From the NCBI GenBank assembly GCA_946699065.1, contig CAMPDV010000130.1, positions 62,001 through 126,000 on the forward strand: a stretch of DNA of 64,000 nucleotides, in the 5' to 3' direction. The position numbers and the translations under genes were made by a program. The notes beneath the pieces were generated by a model, which worked only from the letters and a program-made list of their open reading frames with translations, was not told the origin of the DNA and did not search any database. Below, in pieces: positions 23,449-37,149 of the stretch (the stretch's first letter is position 1; every line of letters begins with the position of its first letter). This stretch comes from Loxodes magnus. Lineage: Eukaryota; Ciliophora; Karyorelictea; Loxodida; Loxodidae.

Positions 23449-24246
23449 ATTATAGTTATGGATGAAAATAAGGAATATAAGTCTAAATTAACTTTAAATA
23501 GAAAGCTTAATTAATAACTACTATATTTATCTAATCTCACTAAGGTATTTTAATTTTGGTAATATCTAAGCTAGAGTAATCAATTTACTAGTTGTTTTTA
23601 ACATTTTAGTTAATTATAAGTTATAAAATAAACCCTAGTTAATAGCTTCTAATAATGAAATGATGTAATTATTTTCATATATTTAAACTAATAAAACTTA
23701 GTTTAAATTATTTTCAACTGAAGAATATTTTCATTTGAACCGGATTTAAAGAATTTAAGTTTAAAAAATTTTCTTATTTAGTTCAAAGAAGATTTTTTAA
23801 GTAAAGTGTATAACTAGCACAATGATAATTTCCTATTTTAAGAACTAAGATACTTTTAAGTTTGTTAATGCTAGAAACTATACCTTTTTTTGAGTATTCG
23901 GTATAAGTTTTTGCTAGCATCATTTATTTATTTCTAATACCTTTCTTTTTTTAATTAGGTGCTGGGAAAGATTTTTTAGTAGACCTAAAGAAAAATTATT
24001 TGGTAATTTCTTTAAATAAAATTAAGATAATTACCTTTTGTCAACATTGTTCGAGAAATTTAACTAAATCAAAACTCGCAGATATAAAAACATATATGTA
24101 GCCTTTAGCGAAATTATAGCTAAATAAAAGTATTATAAAAGGAATAAAAAATACAAATCAATCAGTTAAAAAATTAAATTGGTTAATATAGCTTTTAATG
24201 AGTTTTATCGAGATATTTAACTTAATATTCAAATTAATTGAAGTTT
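23449..24246. other. Divergent spacer
   Basis: Upstream region of two divergent genes. AT-rich; no recognisable regulatory element. Confidence 0.4.
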
Positions 24247-26268
24247 ATGGTAGATTAATATCCTTTTTATAAAGATATAAGGTATGACTTCAACTATCTT
24301 TAATAAGAAATTTAATAATTAGAATTATCTTAAATTAGGTGGAATAAAAATATACTATAAATTTCAATTTTGTACTAACTTCCATCTCCTTGACGCTTCC
24401 TTATTTTTTGCTTTTTTCACCTGGGGATTTGTTTTCTCATAAAACTAGCATTCTACTTTTAGTTTAATCCAGTTCCAATTATTTAATCTAATAAGTATTT
24501 CTATCTACATATAGAGTAAAGTCCTTAAAGCTTTTAGTAATTAAATAGTTTCTTCTTTATTTTGATTATAATTATTGCTAATTGACTAAAGTTGACTAAC
24601 TAGAACAAGGCTTTATATATAATTATGTCCGTTTGAGTAGCATCTGTCTAATAATTGTGAATAAATACCCTTAATAATTAATTTGATTATATTAGCTTTA
24701 TAAGCTTATCATACAAGCTTTAGGAATATAACTCGCTTATAGATATTTCTTGCAATTAATATAAGCTTTAGAACTAAATATCCCTATATATCTTTAAAGC
24801 CATAAGAATAAATTTGGAATAGTAGATATTTTAGTAGCTAGCTATAGTAATAGTTAATAACTCCTAATCAATTTCAACTATATACTCTTTTAAAATCTAA
24901 ACTAATTCCTATTATAATATTAGTATAAGCAATCCATAATTATTACATCAACTGCTATTCCTCTTTTAATGAACCTTCAGCAATATTTTAACTGATAAAG
25001 GAGAAGATAAATACATTTTATACTTCTTTACTCTTATAAATATCAAAAAGACTCATAAATATATCATTGCTCTATATCATCTAACCAATTCTAGGTTCTT
25101 AGATTAAGTGATTTAAAAGTTGAAGATAATGAGACAGTATTGATAGAACTGCTATTAATAGCTTTTATCTGTTTAAAAAAATCTATCTCTATATCAGCTA
25201 TTTTATTCTTTACTATACATAAATTGAAAAATAGAATCAACTAGCATCTAGATAAATCTATATAGCTCTGGAATAAAGCCACTAAATATTGATATGAAAA
25301 TCAAGCAACAAAGAAAACGAAATGGGAGAATTAGCTAAACGGAAGTTAGTTAATAGATTATTAAGATAACTTTCATATTATTTTTACTATATGTCTTTAT
25401 ATATGTAATAATAGTACATTCTGACTTATTTCACGTTTTCTATCTAATTTTACTATTTACTTGCTATTCTCTGCATTTAAAATAAATATGATAAAGGAGA
25501 GTTTTGCAATGATTTTTATTTAGCTTATCAATTTTAAATTCTTATGCGTCTATCTATAAAGCAATAATAATAAAGAAAGCAGCTAATGTTGATTTACAAT
25601 TATATTAAAAGAAACTTTAGCTAGTTAAATAAACTTTTGCTTGCTCCTGTTAAAATCTAAAATCTTTGTTCTATTAGTACTGTTAAATTAACCAACTTTA
25701 GAGTAAATAATATTTAGCAAATAACTAAGTGTAAGTAGCTCTAATTTATTAGTTATCTAATATGATAATAATTTAGTTATATATACTTGTATATAGAGTA
25801 TTAAAGCCTAATTTCTATTAATTTTTTATATTAAGTTTAGCTTCCTAGAAAAAATAAAAAAAGGTTGGCCTTTTTATTTAAGTGCTTCACTTTTATTTTT
25901 ATTTATAGAATTAAAAATTTAAAGCTATATTTATATATATTTACATCTAGTGTACTCATATACTTGTTAACTATTCTTTTCTTATAAACTCTACTAATTT
26001 AAAACTTTAAACTTATCACTACTTTTTCTTTATCTGTCAAATACTCTTTTATTAAAGGAACGAAACTTATACCATGAAAGTTATGATTTTCAATTTAGCA
26101 TTTCAAGTTTCATTATAAAAATATGTAAGTATGGAGAAAATTAGTTCAGCGTTCACTTATAAATTATAATTTAAAATTCTAATAACTAGATTCATTAAGT
26201 GGCTTAGAAAAAATCTAAAGTTGCTAAAATAAAACTAAAAACTAAGGATAAATTTTGCAAAACTATGA
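24247..26268 (+). CDS. Hypothetical multi-pass membrane protein, 673 aa
   Basis: ATG 24247 (MVDQYPFYKDIRYDFNYLQQ) to TGA 26266 in one frame, 674 codons, with about nine internal TGA read as Trp (LPSPWRFLIF, IANWLKL, LKQIWQRR, LQWFLFSLS). Membrane segments: WRFLIFCFFHLGICFLIKLA and FFFILIIIIANW near the N-terminus, a strong pair near 25370-25470 (ITFILFLLYVFIYVIIVHS) and more near 25500. A soluble loop contains FSNILTDKGEDKYILYFFTL and KIKQQRKRNGRISQTE. The C-terminus is basic (FIKWLRKNLKLLKQNQKLR). The family is not recognised; transporter or receptor roles are possible. Confidence 0.55.
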
Positions 26269-26360
26269 CGGAATTTAAAGTAAAAGGATCATAAATTCTA
26301 TAAAGTAAGCCTTAATATTCTCGAAGTATTTCGATAGCAGTTTAAAAAAGATTAACTTTC

Positions 26361-26666
26361 ATGGGAGTGGAGTTTTCTCGTTATGACTGGAAACGATCTG
26401 CGACAAATGGTCACCTCAAAATATGAGTAGCAGGAGAATCCGACTGTTAAAATAAAGTAAAGCATTGAGAGGGTGATATCTTAGCAAGATGTGATTTCTT
26501 TCCAGTACTCTAAATATCAAATTGATAATATTCAACGAAGCACGGGCAAGCGGCGGGAGTAACTATGATTCTCTTAAGGTAATCAAATATCTCACCATCT
26601 AATTCATGAGGTGTATGAATGGATTAGCAAGATTACTCCGCTCCAATCTATTCTAATTTAGACTAT
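26361..26666 (+). pseudogene. Degenerate LSU (25S/28S) rRNA fragment
   Basis: From about 26428 the sequence follows the most conserved part of eukaryotic large-subunit rRNA: GGAGAATCCGACTG, AATGTGATTTCT-like, AGCACGGGCAAGCGGCGGGA, GTAACTATGATTCTCTTAAG, then GTATGAATGGATTA. It is the eukaryotic, not the bacterial or mitochondrial, version of this helix. Many positions that are normally invariant are changed (for example GGTAATCAAATAT where GGTAGCCAAATGC is expected), and no flanking rRNA is present, so it is a pseudogene or a relic of retrotransposition. The stretch 26361-26427 looks structured but I cannot align it. Confidence 0.65.
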
Positions 26667-29600
26667 TAGAAATGAATATAATAAAAACAATTAAAAAATG
26701 TTGATAATGTAATTTAAATGTCCCACATACTTTTATCTTAAGAACATACTAATTTTCTATTTTTTAAATAAAAAATACATAGATTAATGATTAAATAATT
26801 AAATTGCTTAAGTAAAATTATTTTTAAAAATAATCCTCTAAGCTAATATTATAATAAATCATATTGTACTCTAGAATACTTGCTTCATCTAGTTTTATTT
26901 TCATATTAAGAAATAGTTATATACATTTCTAAATTATGCTTAAATAATTCTATTTTTTCGAATGGTATAACTCTATCTTAGAAATAAGATTAATATTAAA
27001 ATTTTAGAATTATGCTTCATTTAAGTTAAAGATATCAATGAATAAAATATTCTATAGACGTAACACAAAAAAGTATTAGTTGCTTTTGATTGACTATTTT
27101 TATAAAAGTAGATAGATTCTTAAGAAGATTATAAAGGATAACTTAAAATATAGCAATAAAAAATTCAATTTTGACTATAAATTTTTTTCCTAAATAAATT
27201 TTCCTTCACTTTTTAAATAAAAAAGCATAATCAATGAACTCCTTTTTTCGATTATGAATTATGCATAAATTATTATTTTTAGATATAAACTAAAATATTT
27301 CAATTATTTAGAAATAATCTAACTTTTTAACTAAAAATTTAAATCCATCAAAGCAAATATCTCATTAAACAAATAAAAATAGCTTAAATCTTTATTTATT
27401 TACTCTATTATATTAATCTACACATTTTAAATTAATCCATTTCCTTAAAATTTTATTTAATTTTTTCTCTCTTTTTTTATTTTAGATTCTACAATATTTA
27501 AGCTCAAAAAATGTCACCCATTAAGTTTATATAAAAGTAAAATTAGAAATAATTCAATTTTAAAAATAAAGGTAAAAGAATAAAATCTAATGATTTATTT
27601 AAAGAATTAGGCATTTATATAAACATAACAAAATAGAAACATTAAATACAATACATTCTAATAATGTGATTTTATTCTCTATAATTTCATTTTTTCTATA
27701 TTATTTTTTTTATTTTTTTGAATAGCTAACTTTATCATTACTTTAAGGTAAATCTTTTAAATAGTCAAAGATTTAAAGAAGATAATATTAAAAATATTTG
27801 GATGAAACAGTCTTTTCAGAATATAATCAAACTATTAGAGTGTAATTAATTAATTATAATCAGAAAGTAAATGTTCGCTTTTAGTATTATTTAAAAGAAA
27901 TTTTGGAAATAATAAGGTAATTAAAATTTGAAGTATAATCTTTATTAAAGTCTTATACTTTTTTAGGAATGATAAATAAGAAATTTGTCTATTAAATTAA
28001 TATAAATTTAAGATAAAATTTTATATTTTTATTTATTTAATCTTTTTATAAACTAAATTGCTCTTTGTAGTTGTATCTCAATCCATTTTAACTTAAATTT
28101 TATTTTAAAACATTTCATTCTTAATTAATATAAATTCTAAAGAAGCAAATATTTAAATTATTAAACTTAATTATCTACATTGCAAATTTAAGAAAAAAAT
28201 GAGGAATAAAATATTAAAATAATTAGAGATAAATTAAGCTTTATTTTTTTCTATATGGGAAGATTTTCTCTTTCCTTTCATTAATTATCGAGTGCTTACT
28301 TGATTAAGACAAGTAATATTTTCTTGTATGATATTTTGAAATATATATTTCCTTCTTAATTAAACCTTTTTTTATCAAATAGGAATAAATTTTAATATCT
28401 AGTCTAATATTTTAATTAAACTTAATTAAAATTATAAATTTTATCAAATTTCTTCAAATTTCATTTCCTTTGATACCTATTTTTCTTATATACTAGGTAA
28501 TTATAATTTTACAAAATCTAAGTTAGTTTATTCTTGATTATATTTCTAAATAAAGCTGAGAATTTAAAGTATTATTGATAATGTTTAATTTATTATAAAG
28601 ATTTATGAATAAATGTTTCTTATTTGATCTAAATACTTATTTTTCAGATTTAAGTGAAAATAACTAGACTTAATATAATTAAAAAATATTGTATTTACTC
28701 TTAAATTTTAGAAATATAGTTTGAAAGATTAAGTCTCTTTTTCAAAAGATTGATGATATTAGCTATAAATAATAAAATTTGCTTATATCATAAAATTTTA
28801 TTTCTATTAATGTGGCTTATTTTCGAATTATCTAGATTTTATATTTTATCATTTAGGGAAGATATAAAATTAAAATATTGGCTTTATACTTAAAATTTAA
28901 TTAGATTAGAAACTAATATTTATTTATTTAGTTAAATTTGAGAGTAGAAAATTTGAAGGCAAAAACAAATTAAATAAGCTTGATTTCAGTTAATAAATAG
29001 ACTTTTTAAATTAATGAAGTTTTATAAGCAAAGCACTGTATAAAGTGGGTAAAAATAACTTTATTCTAGCTATTTATTCATTATTTTTTACATTAATAAT
29101 AAGAGATAAGTAGTTATTTTATCTTTTTATATGCTAGCATTATTTTTAATTTTTATTTGCTTAGAAATTTTTTAACTTTAACTGAAAAAATTTTTGATAA
29201 AAGTTGAGTCTCTTATAATATAGATGGCTTTATAAAAAAGAAGAACCTTATAAAAAAAGAAATCTTTTAAAATGTTAGAAAGATAGTATACTTAGTAAAA
29301 TAAAATATTACTAAGCCCTGTTTTCTAGATTTTAATTTTAATAATGATATATAAAACTTAAAATATTTCTTTTAATTTATAAAGCTTTAAAGGTATTAAT
29401 ATAATAATTAATTATTACATTATGCTTACGTCAATTTTACAACAATTTCTTAAAATAAAAGAAAAAGATCTCTTTATTTATTTAGTAAATGATGTATCTA
29501 CCTGTAAATTTCAACTCCTTAATAAAATAAAATATTTATATAATTTATACTCTTTTAAACATTTCTTTTGCTCATTACATTCGAAGAATTCTTAAAAAAG

Positions 29601-32419
29601 ATTAAAATATTTTAAGCAGTTTTCTAGAAGTAAATGCTTGAAATTCTAAATCTTAAATTATTCTAATATTTATAAAGAGTTTCTCAGATGTTTAAACTAA
29701 AGAACTTTAATGTAAAATAATAAATATAAGATAAAAATTAACTTTAAAACACTTATAAAAGTATAAAAAGTAGCTAGCTTAAATTAAAAATAAGTTAAAA
29801 AAAGTAGAAAAAGTTTTAAAATAATCTTAAACTTTAATATAACTAAATTATTAAATAAATATAATTTTTTTAGTTTTAAAGAAAATTGAAGATAAAACGA
29901 AAAGAAAATTAAATAGTTGCCTGTTTAAAATACTTTATTTTAACTTTTTAATTTAAAAAATAATATAAATAATTTGATTAAGAAGCATTTTAGCAAATTT
30001 TTAAAAATAGTTTATAAACAAAGAAAAGGCTTAAACATTATTATTAAAATGTTGAATTTAAAATTATTTAAAACTTCTTCAAGAGTATAAAAATATTAAA
30101 AATAATTAGATAGTAGAAGAATTTATAAATAGTTCTATCTAAATATAATTTAAAATTTTAAGAATTGCTAAGCAAGTAATAAAAATTTTTATTTTTATCG
30201 AAATAAGTTAGAAATAGAAAAAATTAATTTAATTATTAAAATATAGAAAAGTTTCTAAAAATTAGCAATTAAAGAAAATTTGAATTAAATAATTTTTTAT
30301 AAATTTTTTGAAAAAATAAAATTTAATTTTTTTTAACTTCATTTCATTTTTTCTGGTTTTAAATTTAAAAAATTAAAATGGATTTTTTATGAATACATTT
30401 CTATTAAGTTTTTAATAAAAATTAAAAAAGTTCTATTTAATTTAAAAAATTTATCAAAAACATAAAATATCATATTTAATATATTTTAAGATTAAACATA
30501 AAATTCATTATATATGTTTTTAAATTTTCTTTTCTTTTTCGTTTTTTTTTATTAAAAAAAATTTTAATTTTTTAAACTTCTGTCCTATTTTATTAGATAA
30601 TGAAGCCTTAAAATTATGATAAATAGATTTTAAGATTTTCTTTAATTTTATTTTTGATAAATTTATTGAGATTATTCAAAAAATAGAAAATAATTCTAAA
30701 TAAAATTTTTTTTTCATCTTATCACAATAAGGAAGGTATTTAATATAACTTTAGTTTGTATAACTAAGAATTTCTTCTCGTAAACTGTACTTTGGTATAA
30801 TTGATATTGATATCCTCTAATAATTGAATAATTTTAATAATTTTAAAATACATCAGATATTCTCTAAATATTAGAGCTTTATCAATATTAAATCTGAGTA
30901 TTAAGAACCTTTAATAAATAAAAAGAGTATTTAAAATATTTTTGTAGGATCAAACTGAAAATTTACACTAGCAAGGTTTTTATACAGATAGTAAATTTCT
31001 CAATCAACTAATACTAACATGAAAGTTTATTTTCAAATGTATTTTAAAGTTCTATTAAATTATAAAATTTTTTCTTAATGTAATTTTCTAAACTGATGTT
31101 GTCTTCTTTTAATATTTATATTTATTTTAATTATTGCCGATTTTTCAGCTTTTTTAAATTATTTTTAGTTAATTATAAAATTAAACAATAAAAAAACAGG
31201 ATAATAGACTTTTCTTTTTTAAATAAAAAACTTCAGAAAATATGTTATATATTAAGGCTTTTTAGATATATAATAATTATTTGGTTATAATATGAATCAT
31301 ACTAAAGTTTAGCTCAGGATAAATTTGAAACTGTTGGAACCGAATATTATATTAAATTGAATTATATTTTAAATTTCTACTATTTATTAAATGCATTATA
31401 TATAATCAATGTATTGAGTCTTGTAAACTTTTAAAAAATTGTTTTAATGAATTTTTTATTTTTTATTTTCCTTTTAAAAAATCTTTTTATTCTATCTATA
31501 GCATATATGTAATCTTTCTTATCTGTTTATATTTTATCATGTGAGATATAAATTAGAAAATGAATATTCATTAAAGGCACTTAAAGCTTTAAGTCTATTT
31601 TATTATTCTCATACTCTAATTAAATATACAAATATCCTATCTAAATTTTCTCTCTTTATATTAAATAATTTTATCTTCTGTAAGCTTTTATTTCTTTATA
31701 TATACAAACATATGTAATTATCTTTTCATACTCTGGTGAGAAATATGTTAAGACATGCTACTTGAAAAATCTAGATTAATAAGAGAATTCACATGAAGAT
31801 CAAATAATTAATTTAAATTAGACTATGTCTTATGATAATATGCCTTTAAAAATATTATAAATCAATCTAATAATTTTAAAGTATCCTTCATACAATTGAT
31901 ATGTGTTCTAAATAGATTTAATTTAGATATTATTCAACATTATCTAGCACTTATAAATAAAAAAGGGATTTAACTATAAAATATTCTTAATAATAACTTC
32001 TCTTTTTATATTATTCATTGTATTGAAACCAAAAATTTCAATTAAATAAATAATATCCTTTTTTGATTCACTTTTAATTTTAGTTAAAGTAAAGTGAACT
32101 AAGAATAAAATTAAAAATATTTTAGTTTTTAATTATCTATACTTAGAAAGGTCTTAGAGGCAATATACATTTAGCTAAAACTAAAAAAGAAATATATAAT
32201 AATTTTAGTATGAGGTTTTCTATACGCCTACTATACTTTATAAAACTTTTGAAGAAGGAAATTCATAATTAAAATATTCTTTCTATAAAATTAATAAAAA
32301 TAAGCAGCATTATATAAATTAAAGAAAAACGATGGCCTTTTTTCTAGTTGCATCTTTTTGGTTTTTAAGTTTGATTTAAAAGCTTTTAATATTCATTTTT
32401 TAAGTAAATAATTAAACTC
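26667..32419. other. Extremely AT-rich region, no confident gene
   Basis: Composition is the lowest in G+C of the window, with long A and T runs. Frames that stay TGA-poor and slightly protein-like exist (for example plus strand 28200-28700, MGRFSLSFHQLSSAYLIKTS) but have no motif. I list none as a gene. Confidence 0.4.
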
Positions 32420-32934
32420 ACGCTACATAAAATTTTAAATAATTAGGTGAATGTAAAATTAGTTATTAACTTTACAGTGGATCATCATTTGGAGTATTCA
32501 AAATTTCCAAAACTGCTTTATTATTTTAGGAATTATCTATTATATTAATCTATTTGCTCTTAATTCCAGCTTCCATACTATAAAGGATAAGCATAATCTT
32601 AATTTACTTCCTTTCGCTAACTCCAGAAATTATTCTAACTTTAATTTCATTAAAATTTGAGTTACTAGTAATCTACTTTAAACTCATTGTGAGTAACATT
32701 TTAAACTTATTAAACCATTTATATTTGATTTTTTTAATGATTGTTTCTTTAAAATGTTGTGAAAGCACTTTTTATACTAGATTAGCTCTCCTAAGATATT
32801 TTGCTATTGGTTTAAGATTTTAGGAGATGCTGTTAGCACTCTATTTATTCGACTTATAAAAAATCTATTTCCTGCTACTACTCATCTTATTTATTTTGCT
32901 ATTGAGTCCCTTCTTTTTATGTTAAATATATGCT
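32420..32934 (-). other. Possible C-terminal extension of the Myb gene
   Basis: A protein-like frame (+1 relative to the Myb frame) runs from ATG 32885: MSSSRKQIFYKSNKQSANSI, KPIAKYLRRANLVQKVLSQH, ending near 32.42 kb at TGA. It may be the rest of the Myb protein joined by a frame change or short intron, or a separate gene. Confidence 0.35.
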
Positions 32935-33366
32935 TCAACTTTCAGTTTGACTATGAGCTTGTGCTTGAGAAGTCTTTTAGGAAAGGGTTAAAATTTTCTC
33001 GCATATGTTTTTACTTTTTTTACTGTTATTTTTCCTTCTTTATATTTTCCTTAAATAAGAGTAGTAATGATTTTTTATTGCATTATCTGTTCTACCTGGT
33101 AAATGTTTAGCTATTTTTGCCCAACTATTTCCTAGAAGTTTATGCTAATATTCAAATATTTCTTCTTCTTCTTTAGTCCAGTCATTTTTAGAAACATTTG
33201 GATCTAAATGATTATACCACCTTTCTCTGCATTACTTTCCGGTTTTTTTAGCGAACTGAAACTCATCAACAAGTTTCTGAGAAATAATATTCCAAGACTT
33301 AAGTCCAAATTAGGTGACTAAATTACAGATAGCTTGATCTTCTTTTTCAGTCCAAGATCTTCACAT
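32935..33366 (-). CDS. R2R3-Myb transcription factor
   Basis: ATG 33366 to TGA 32937, 143 aa, single frame. Repeat R2: [45 protein letters not shown]. Repeat R3: [40 protein letters not shown], then [12 protein letters not shown]. The three tryptophans of R2 and the spaced aromatic residues of R3 are present. GKQCRERW is nearly universal in Myb R2, and its Gln is TAA here, direct evidence for TAA=Gln; the second codon of the gene is TGA read as Trp, while the last codon TGA is the stop. Expected role: sequence-specific DNA binding in the nucleus. The plus-strand 63-codon frame at 32919-33110 is its antisense shadow. Confidence 0.9.
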
Positions 33367-34800
33367 TTATTGATTATTAACTGAAGAAGCGTTCAGTAAT
33401 TTAAACAAAATTAAATTAACTTAAATTAGTTTAAATCATTTTAATTCAATCTGCTTAAATTAACTTGTAACTAAAACCTTTCCTTTGATTACTTCCTAAC
33501 CATACTTTGAGATATTTAGTCTTTAATTAGACTTATAGACTAAAAATAAATAATTGGATTAGACAAATTAGTAATTGTTTATCTCTTGCTTAGTTATTAT
33601 TTTTCAACTATTTTTCAGTTTCAGAGTCTCTATAATTTTTATTCAAATAAAGTAACAAAATTAAAGGCTAATGATTTAAGATTAGGACATTAATATTTAG
33701 AAAAGGTAAATAAGTATTATAAAGAGACTTTCTAAACCTTAACTATTCCAATTAAATAAATAACCTCAAACCTTTAATTTATGTCTCTTTCTTATTATAT
33801 TAATGTTTATACGTTCTACACTGAAGTCTATAAAAAAGCATAACTTAAATTTTTTAACCAATTAAGTCAACTGCTAAAAATACATTGATACCTTAAACTT
33901 TAGAAAGCCTAAAGTAGATTAAAAAATTTAAATTACTAAGTTAATTTTATATCTCCACAGTAACTTTAACTAAGTTATTTATTTATAAATAGCGAATAAA
34001 CTAAAAATTCCATATGTCTTTACAAATTCTTTCTAGCAAAATAGCTCAATCTTTTAGTCTTAATCTCTTCTTATTATTTTAATCTAACTATTGCCCCAAA
34101 TTTATTCTATCTGTCTATTATCTAAGAAATATAAGCTTCTAAAAGAAAAGCTATTAATCTCATTTTTTTAATTATTAACTATAGATCAAACAACCCTGTT
34201 TAACTTAATTATTCTGTAATTATTGATGCATATAATTGAATTTCTACTAGTTATAGGATACAAGGGGATATATGTTAAAATGATGATAATGGTTGACAAT
34301 TGATTTATTATATTTATATATATATCTAAAGAATAAAGCGAGATTGTTAGTTTCCTTTTTTTAGACAAAAGTATTAAAAAAATTATAGTTAAAGAAGCAT
34401 CAAATAAAGCTAGATCTTGGATATTCTATATCTTTAAGTTTTAAATTTTTAAGCTATTAAATCAGTTAAATAAATTTTAAATCTAGCTTTAGGCAAATAT
34501 GCAAAAGAGATTTTTCTTAAAATAATCATTTTAGAAATAAAAAAGGAGAAGGAAAATTTGATTATTTGATTGAAGGTTAAAAGTAATATTTTAAAGAAAG
34601 TTAAAGAATTTACTTATAAACTAATTTAATGTAAAATAATAGCTTTGCTTTATACTTTTAAAAATAGAAAGAAAAACTAAATATGAAAATTAGAAATTGT
34701 ATGCTGTTTTAATGAAATAGTAAAATATAGAATGTTTAAATTTAATTTAAAGGAATAGAGTAGATTAACATCTACACAAATCTACAATATGATGCATATT
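33367..34800. other. AT-rich region with weak minus-strand coding signal
   Basis: A Gln/Leu-rich minus-strand frame between about 34130 and 33520 (TDRINLGQQLDQNNKKRLRL) is TGA-poor, and a 60-codon minus-strand frame at 34186-34368 (MSKKRKLTISLYSLDIYINI) has an ATG and a TGA end. Neither has a recognisable domain, so neither is called. Confidence 0.3.
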
Positions 34801-36033
34801 ATGCAAATATTCTTAATTATTATAAAGCTTTTTCCTTAAGAATAATAACAAATAGCAAATCATTAGCTGTATTTTCGTTATTTTATAAGTTTATCTTACA
34901 GTTTTTCTTAACTTAGAATTACTAAAAGCTTAGCAAACTACTAAGTTCTAATATATTTTAGTAAATCCACTTTAGGAAAAGCATTCAATCATTTTCGTTT
35001 TCTTATAATTTTATAAAAATATAAAATTTCAGGGTTAATATCCCTAGGCTATGTAAATTCAGGCAGAGGAACAAAAATTTTATAAGATTATTTAGATAGA
35101 AAGCTCTTAATTAATAATTTAACCTTTCAACAAATATCATCTAAAATTTTGCTAAAATCTAAAATAATTTTTATTTTCTGGATAGCTAATTTGATTATTT
35201 CCTATAGAAGGTATCAATCTATTACAACAAGAAAATTAATTGAATGCTTAACAATATCATGATCTAATTATAAGCATATTAGGAAATAATAAAGTCTAAA
35301 ATGTACCTAAAATACAATTATTAAGATAAGCAATTTTATTCTAAAGCTTAAATTAAATTAAACTAACAGCAACTATAAATTAATAACTATTTAGAGAAAC
35401 AACCTAAACTAATGTAAAGTTTTAGATAATTAAATTTTAAAAAGCATGCTGCTAGTTCAATTATTTAGAAGAATTATTATGATATATAAAAAAAGGTAAA
35501 TCAAAATTCAATTAAATAATCTAATCTAGACATTATCAAAGAAAAATATTCAAAATCAATTTTTCTTTTTTTCGATATCTTGATCTACTTAGTCTAATTT
35601 TAAAAAAAGGAAACAACTATAAAGTTATTAAGAGTATTTAATATTCAAGAGGAAAATAAATAGTAAGAAGAGGAAAGAAGTATTAATTATAAGGAAGAAA
35701 TATGAATAATTTAGTTTATAGTAGAAGAATTAAAGTTTATTTTAACAAATAGTTAAATTTTACATTTTTAAAAACTTAGAAAATCCTTTAGAAAATGTGG
35801 TTTTATAAAGTAATTGAATATTTTATTTATAAATCAACAAATAAAAAATATTATGAACTTTCGAATAAAATGTTTACTCAACTATCTAGGTGAATGATGA
35901 TATCTCCTCTTAATCATAAAGTAAATTATTTTATCTACATACAATTAGATATAACCTTATATAAATATAATATATTAATTTAATATATACTAGAAGCTTT
36001 TAGTAAGTTTTTATATAATTAAAATAAAGAAAC
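34801..36033 (+). CDS. Possible membrane protein, 410 aa
   Basis: A frame from ATG 34801 (MQIFLIIIIKLFPQEQQQIA) to TGA 36031 with four internal TGA. Better-than-background stretches include STLGKAFNHFRFLIILQKYK, GYVNSGRGTKILQDYLDRKL and KSKIIFIFWIANLIISYRRY. Frame is constant throughout. The amino-acid composition is close to what AT-rich noncoding DNA would give, and in-frame ATGs also lie upstream, so confidence is low. Confidence 0.33.
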
Positions 36034-37149
36034 TGATCAGCAGGATCTTAAAATTTAAAAAAATCAATTTTTATTTAAAAAATAAAAGCTACTAAATTTC
36101 ATTTTAATTTAGGGGAAAAAAATGTAAAAAATAATAAGCTAATGCTTAAAATTTATCATTAATTTCACTTATATCTTTGATTGATATTTTAAATTATAAT
36201 ATTCATAATAAACTCTATCAGTTATGTGTATAATACAACCTTTTTACCTTTATTAAATTTTCTTTTCTTCTAACTTTTTCTTCCTTCAAAAATATCTGAA
36301 ATTAAAAAATTTGGTTTCCTTAATCATATATTTTGATTTTCGATTTTTTAAATTAAATAAATAGAATTATATTCTAAAAGGGTAAGCTTCATTAAAGTGC
36401 ATAAATATTTTTAGTATTTTAATTAAAAATTTTACAGAAAGTTTCTGAATTTGTGTGAAAATGGATTAAATTTAAACTAATAAATTTTTTATATTCTCTT
36501 AAATTAAAAAATATTCAGTTAATGTAAAGAAATATAGAAACTTCTGTTTTATGGAAATAAATCAAACTTAAAGTAGCTTATTTAATTTTAGAAAATGATT
36601 ATGTTCTCGAGAGAAGTAATAAAATAGAAATGCTTGTAATAAATAAAGAAAATTAAACTAGGAAATAAATAAAACTATTATTTAATCTATAAACGATATT
36701 TAAAATATTTTTTCATTAGTTTAAATATATTCGATAAGCAAAGAATATAAGTGAAAAGTTATATCTATAAAAGTTGAATAAAATAGATTTTAGATAATTA
36801 ATAAAAAACAGCATGAAACACTCATTATTTTTTGATTTTTTTGATTTTATTCAATCTTTATGATTTAATTAGAATGATTTTTTTATGAAAAATAAGCTTG
36901 ATATTAAGGCTATGATTTTATCATTTATATATAGATAAATGGATTTACATAGAATAACCTTTGATAGAATCCTCACAATTAAAAATGGATGTTCTTCTTT
37001 TTTCGTTTTTAAATCAGAAATTTGATTACCTCTTAATTTTTTTGTACATTTTTTCAAGGTTTATATTTGAAGGGAGCAGAGAATTTCATATCATTTTGTT
37101 AAAGATCCCATTTGTCAAAGTTATTCTAAAAAAATATTCTTAATTGATC
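36034..37149. other. AT-rich spacer
   Basis: No gene recognised. The open frames on both strands at 36869-37143 overlap each other and lack any motif. Confidence 0.4.

Noticed and set aside
26540-26600. Group I intron at the LSU TTAAGG site
   Set aside because: The rRNA-like sequence runs uninterrupted through the site; no intron core sequence is seen.
26361-26666. Mitochondrial or bacterial LSU rRNA
   Set aside because: The GGGAGTAACTATGA...TCTTAAGGTA and CATCTAATT pattern is the nuclear eukaryotic form.
32919-33110. 63-codon plus-strand open frame
   Set aside because: Antisense shadow of the Myb gene.
36869-37143. Overlapping open frames on both strands
   Set aside because: No motif, and the two exclude each other; plain AT-rich sequence.
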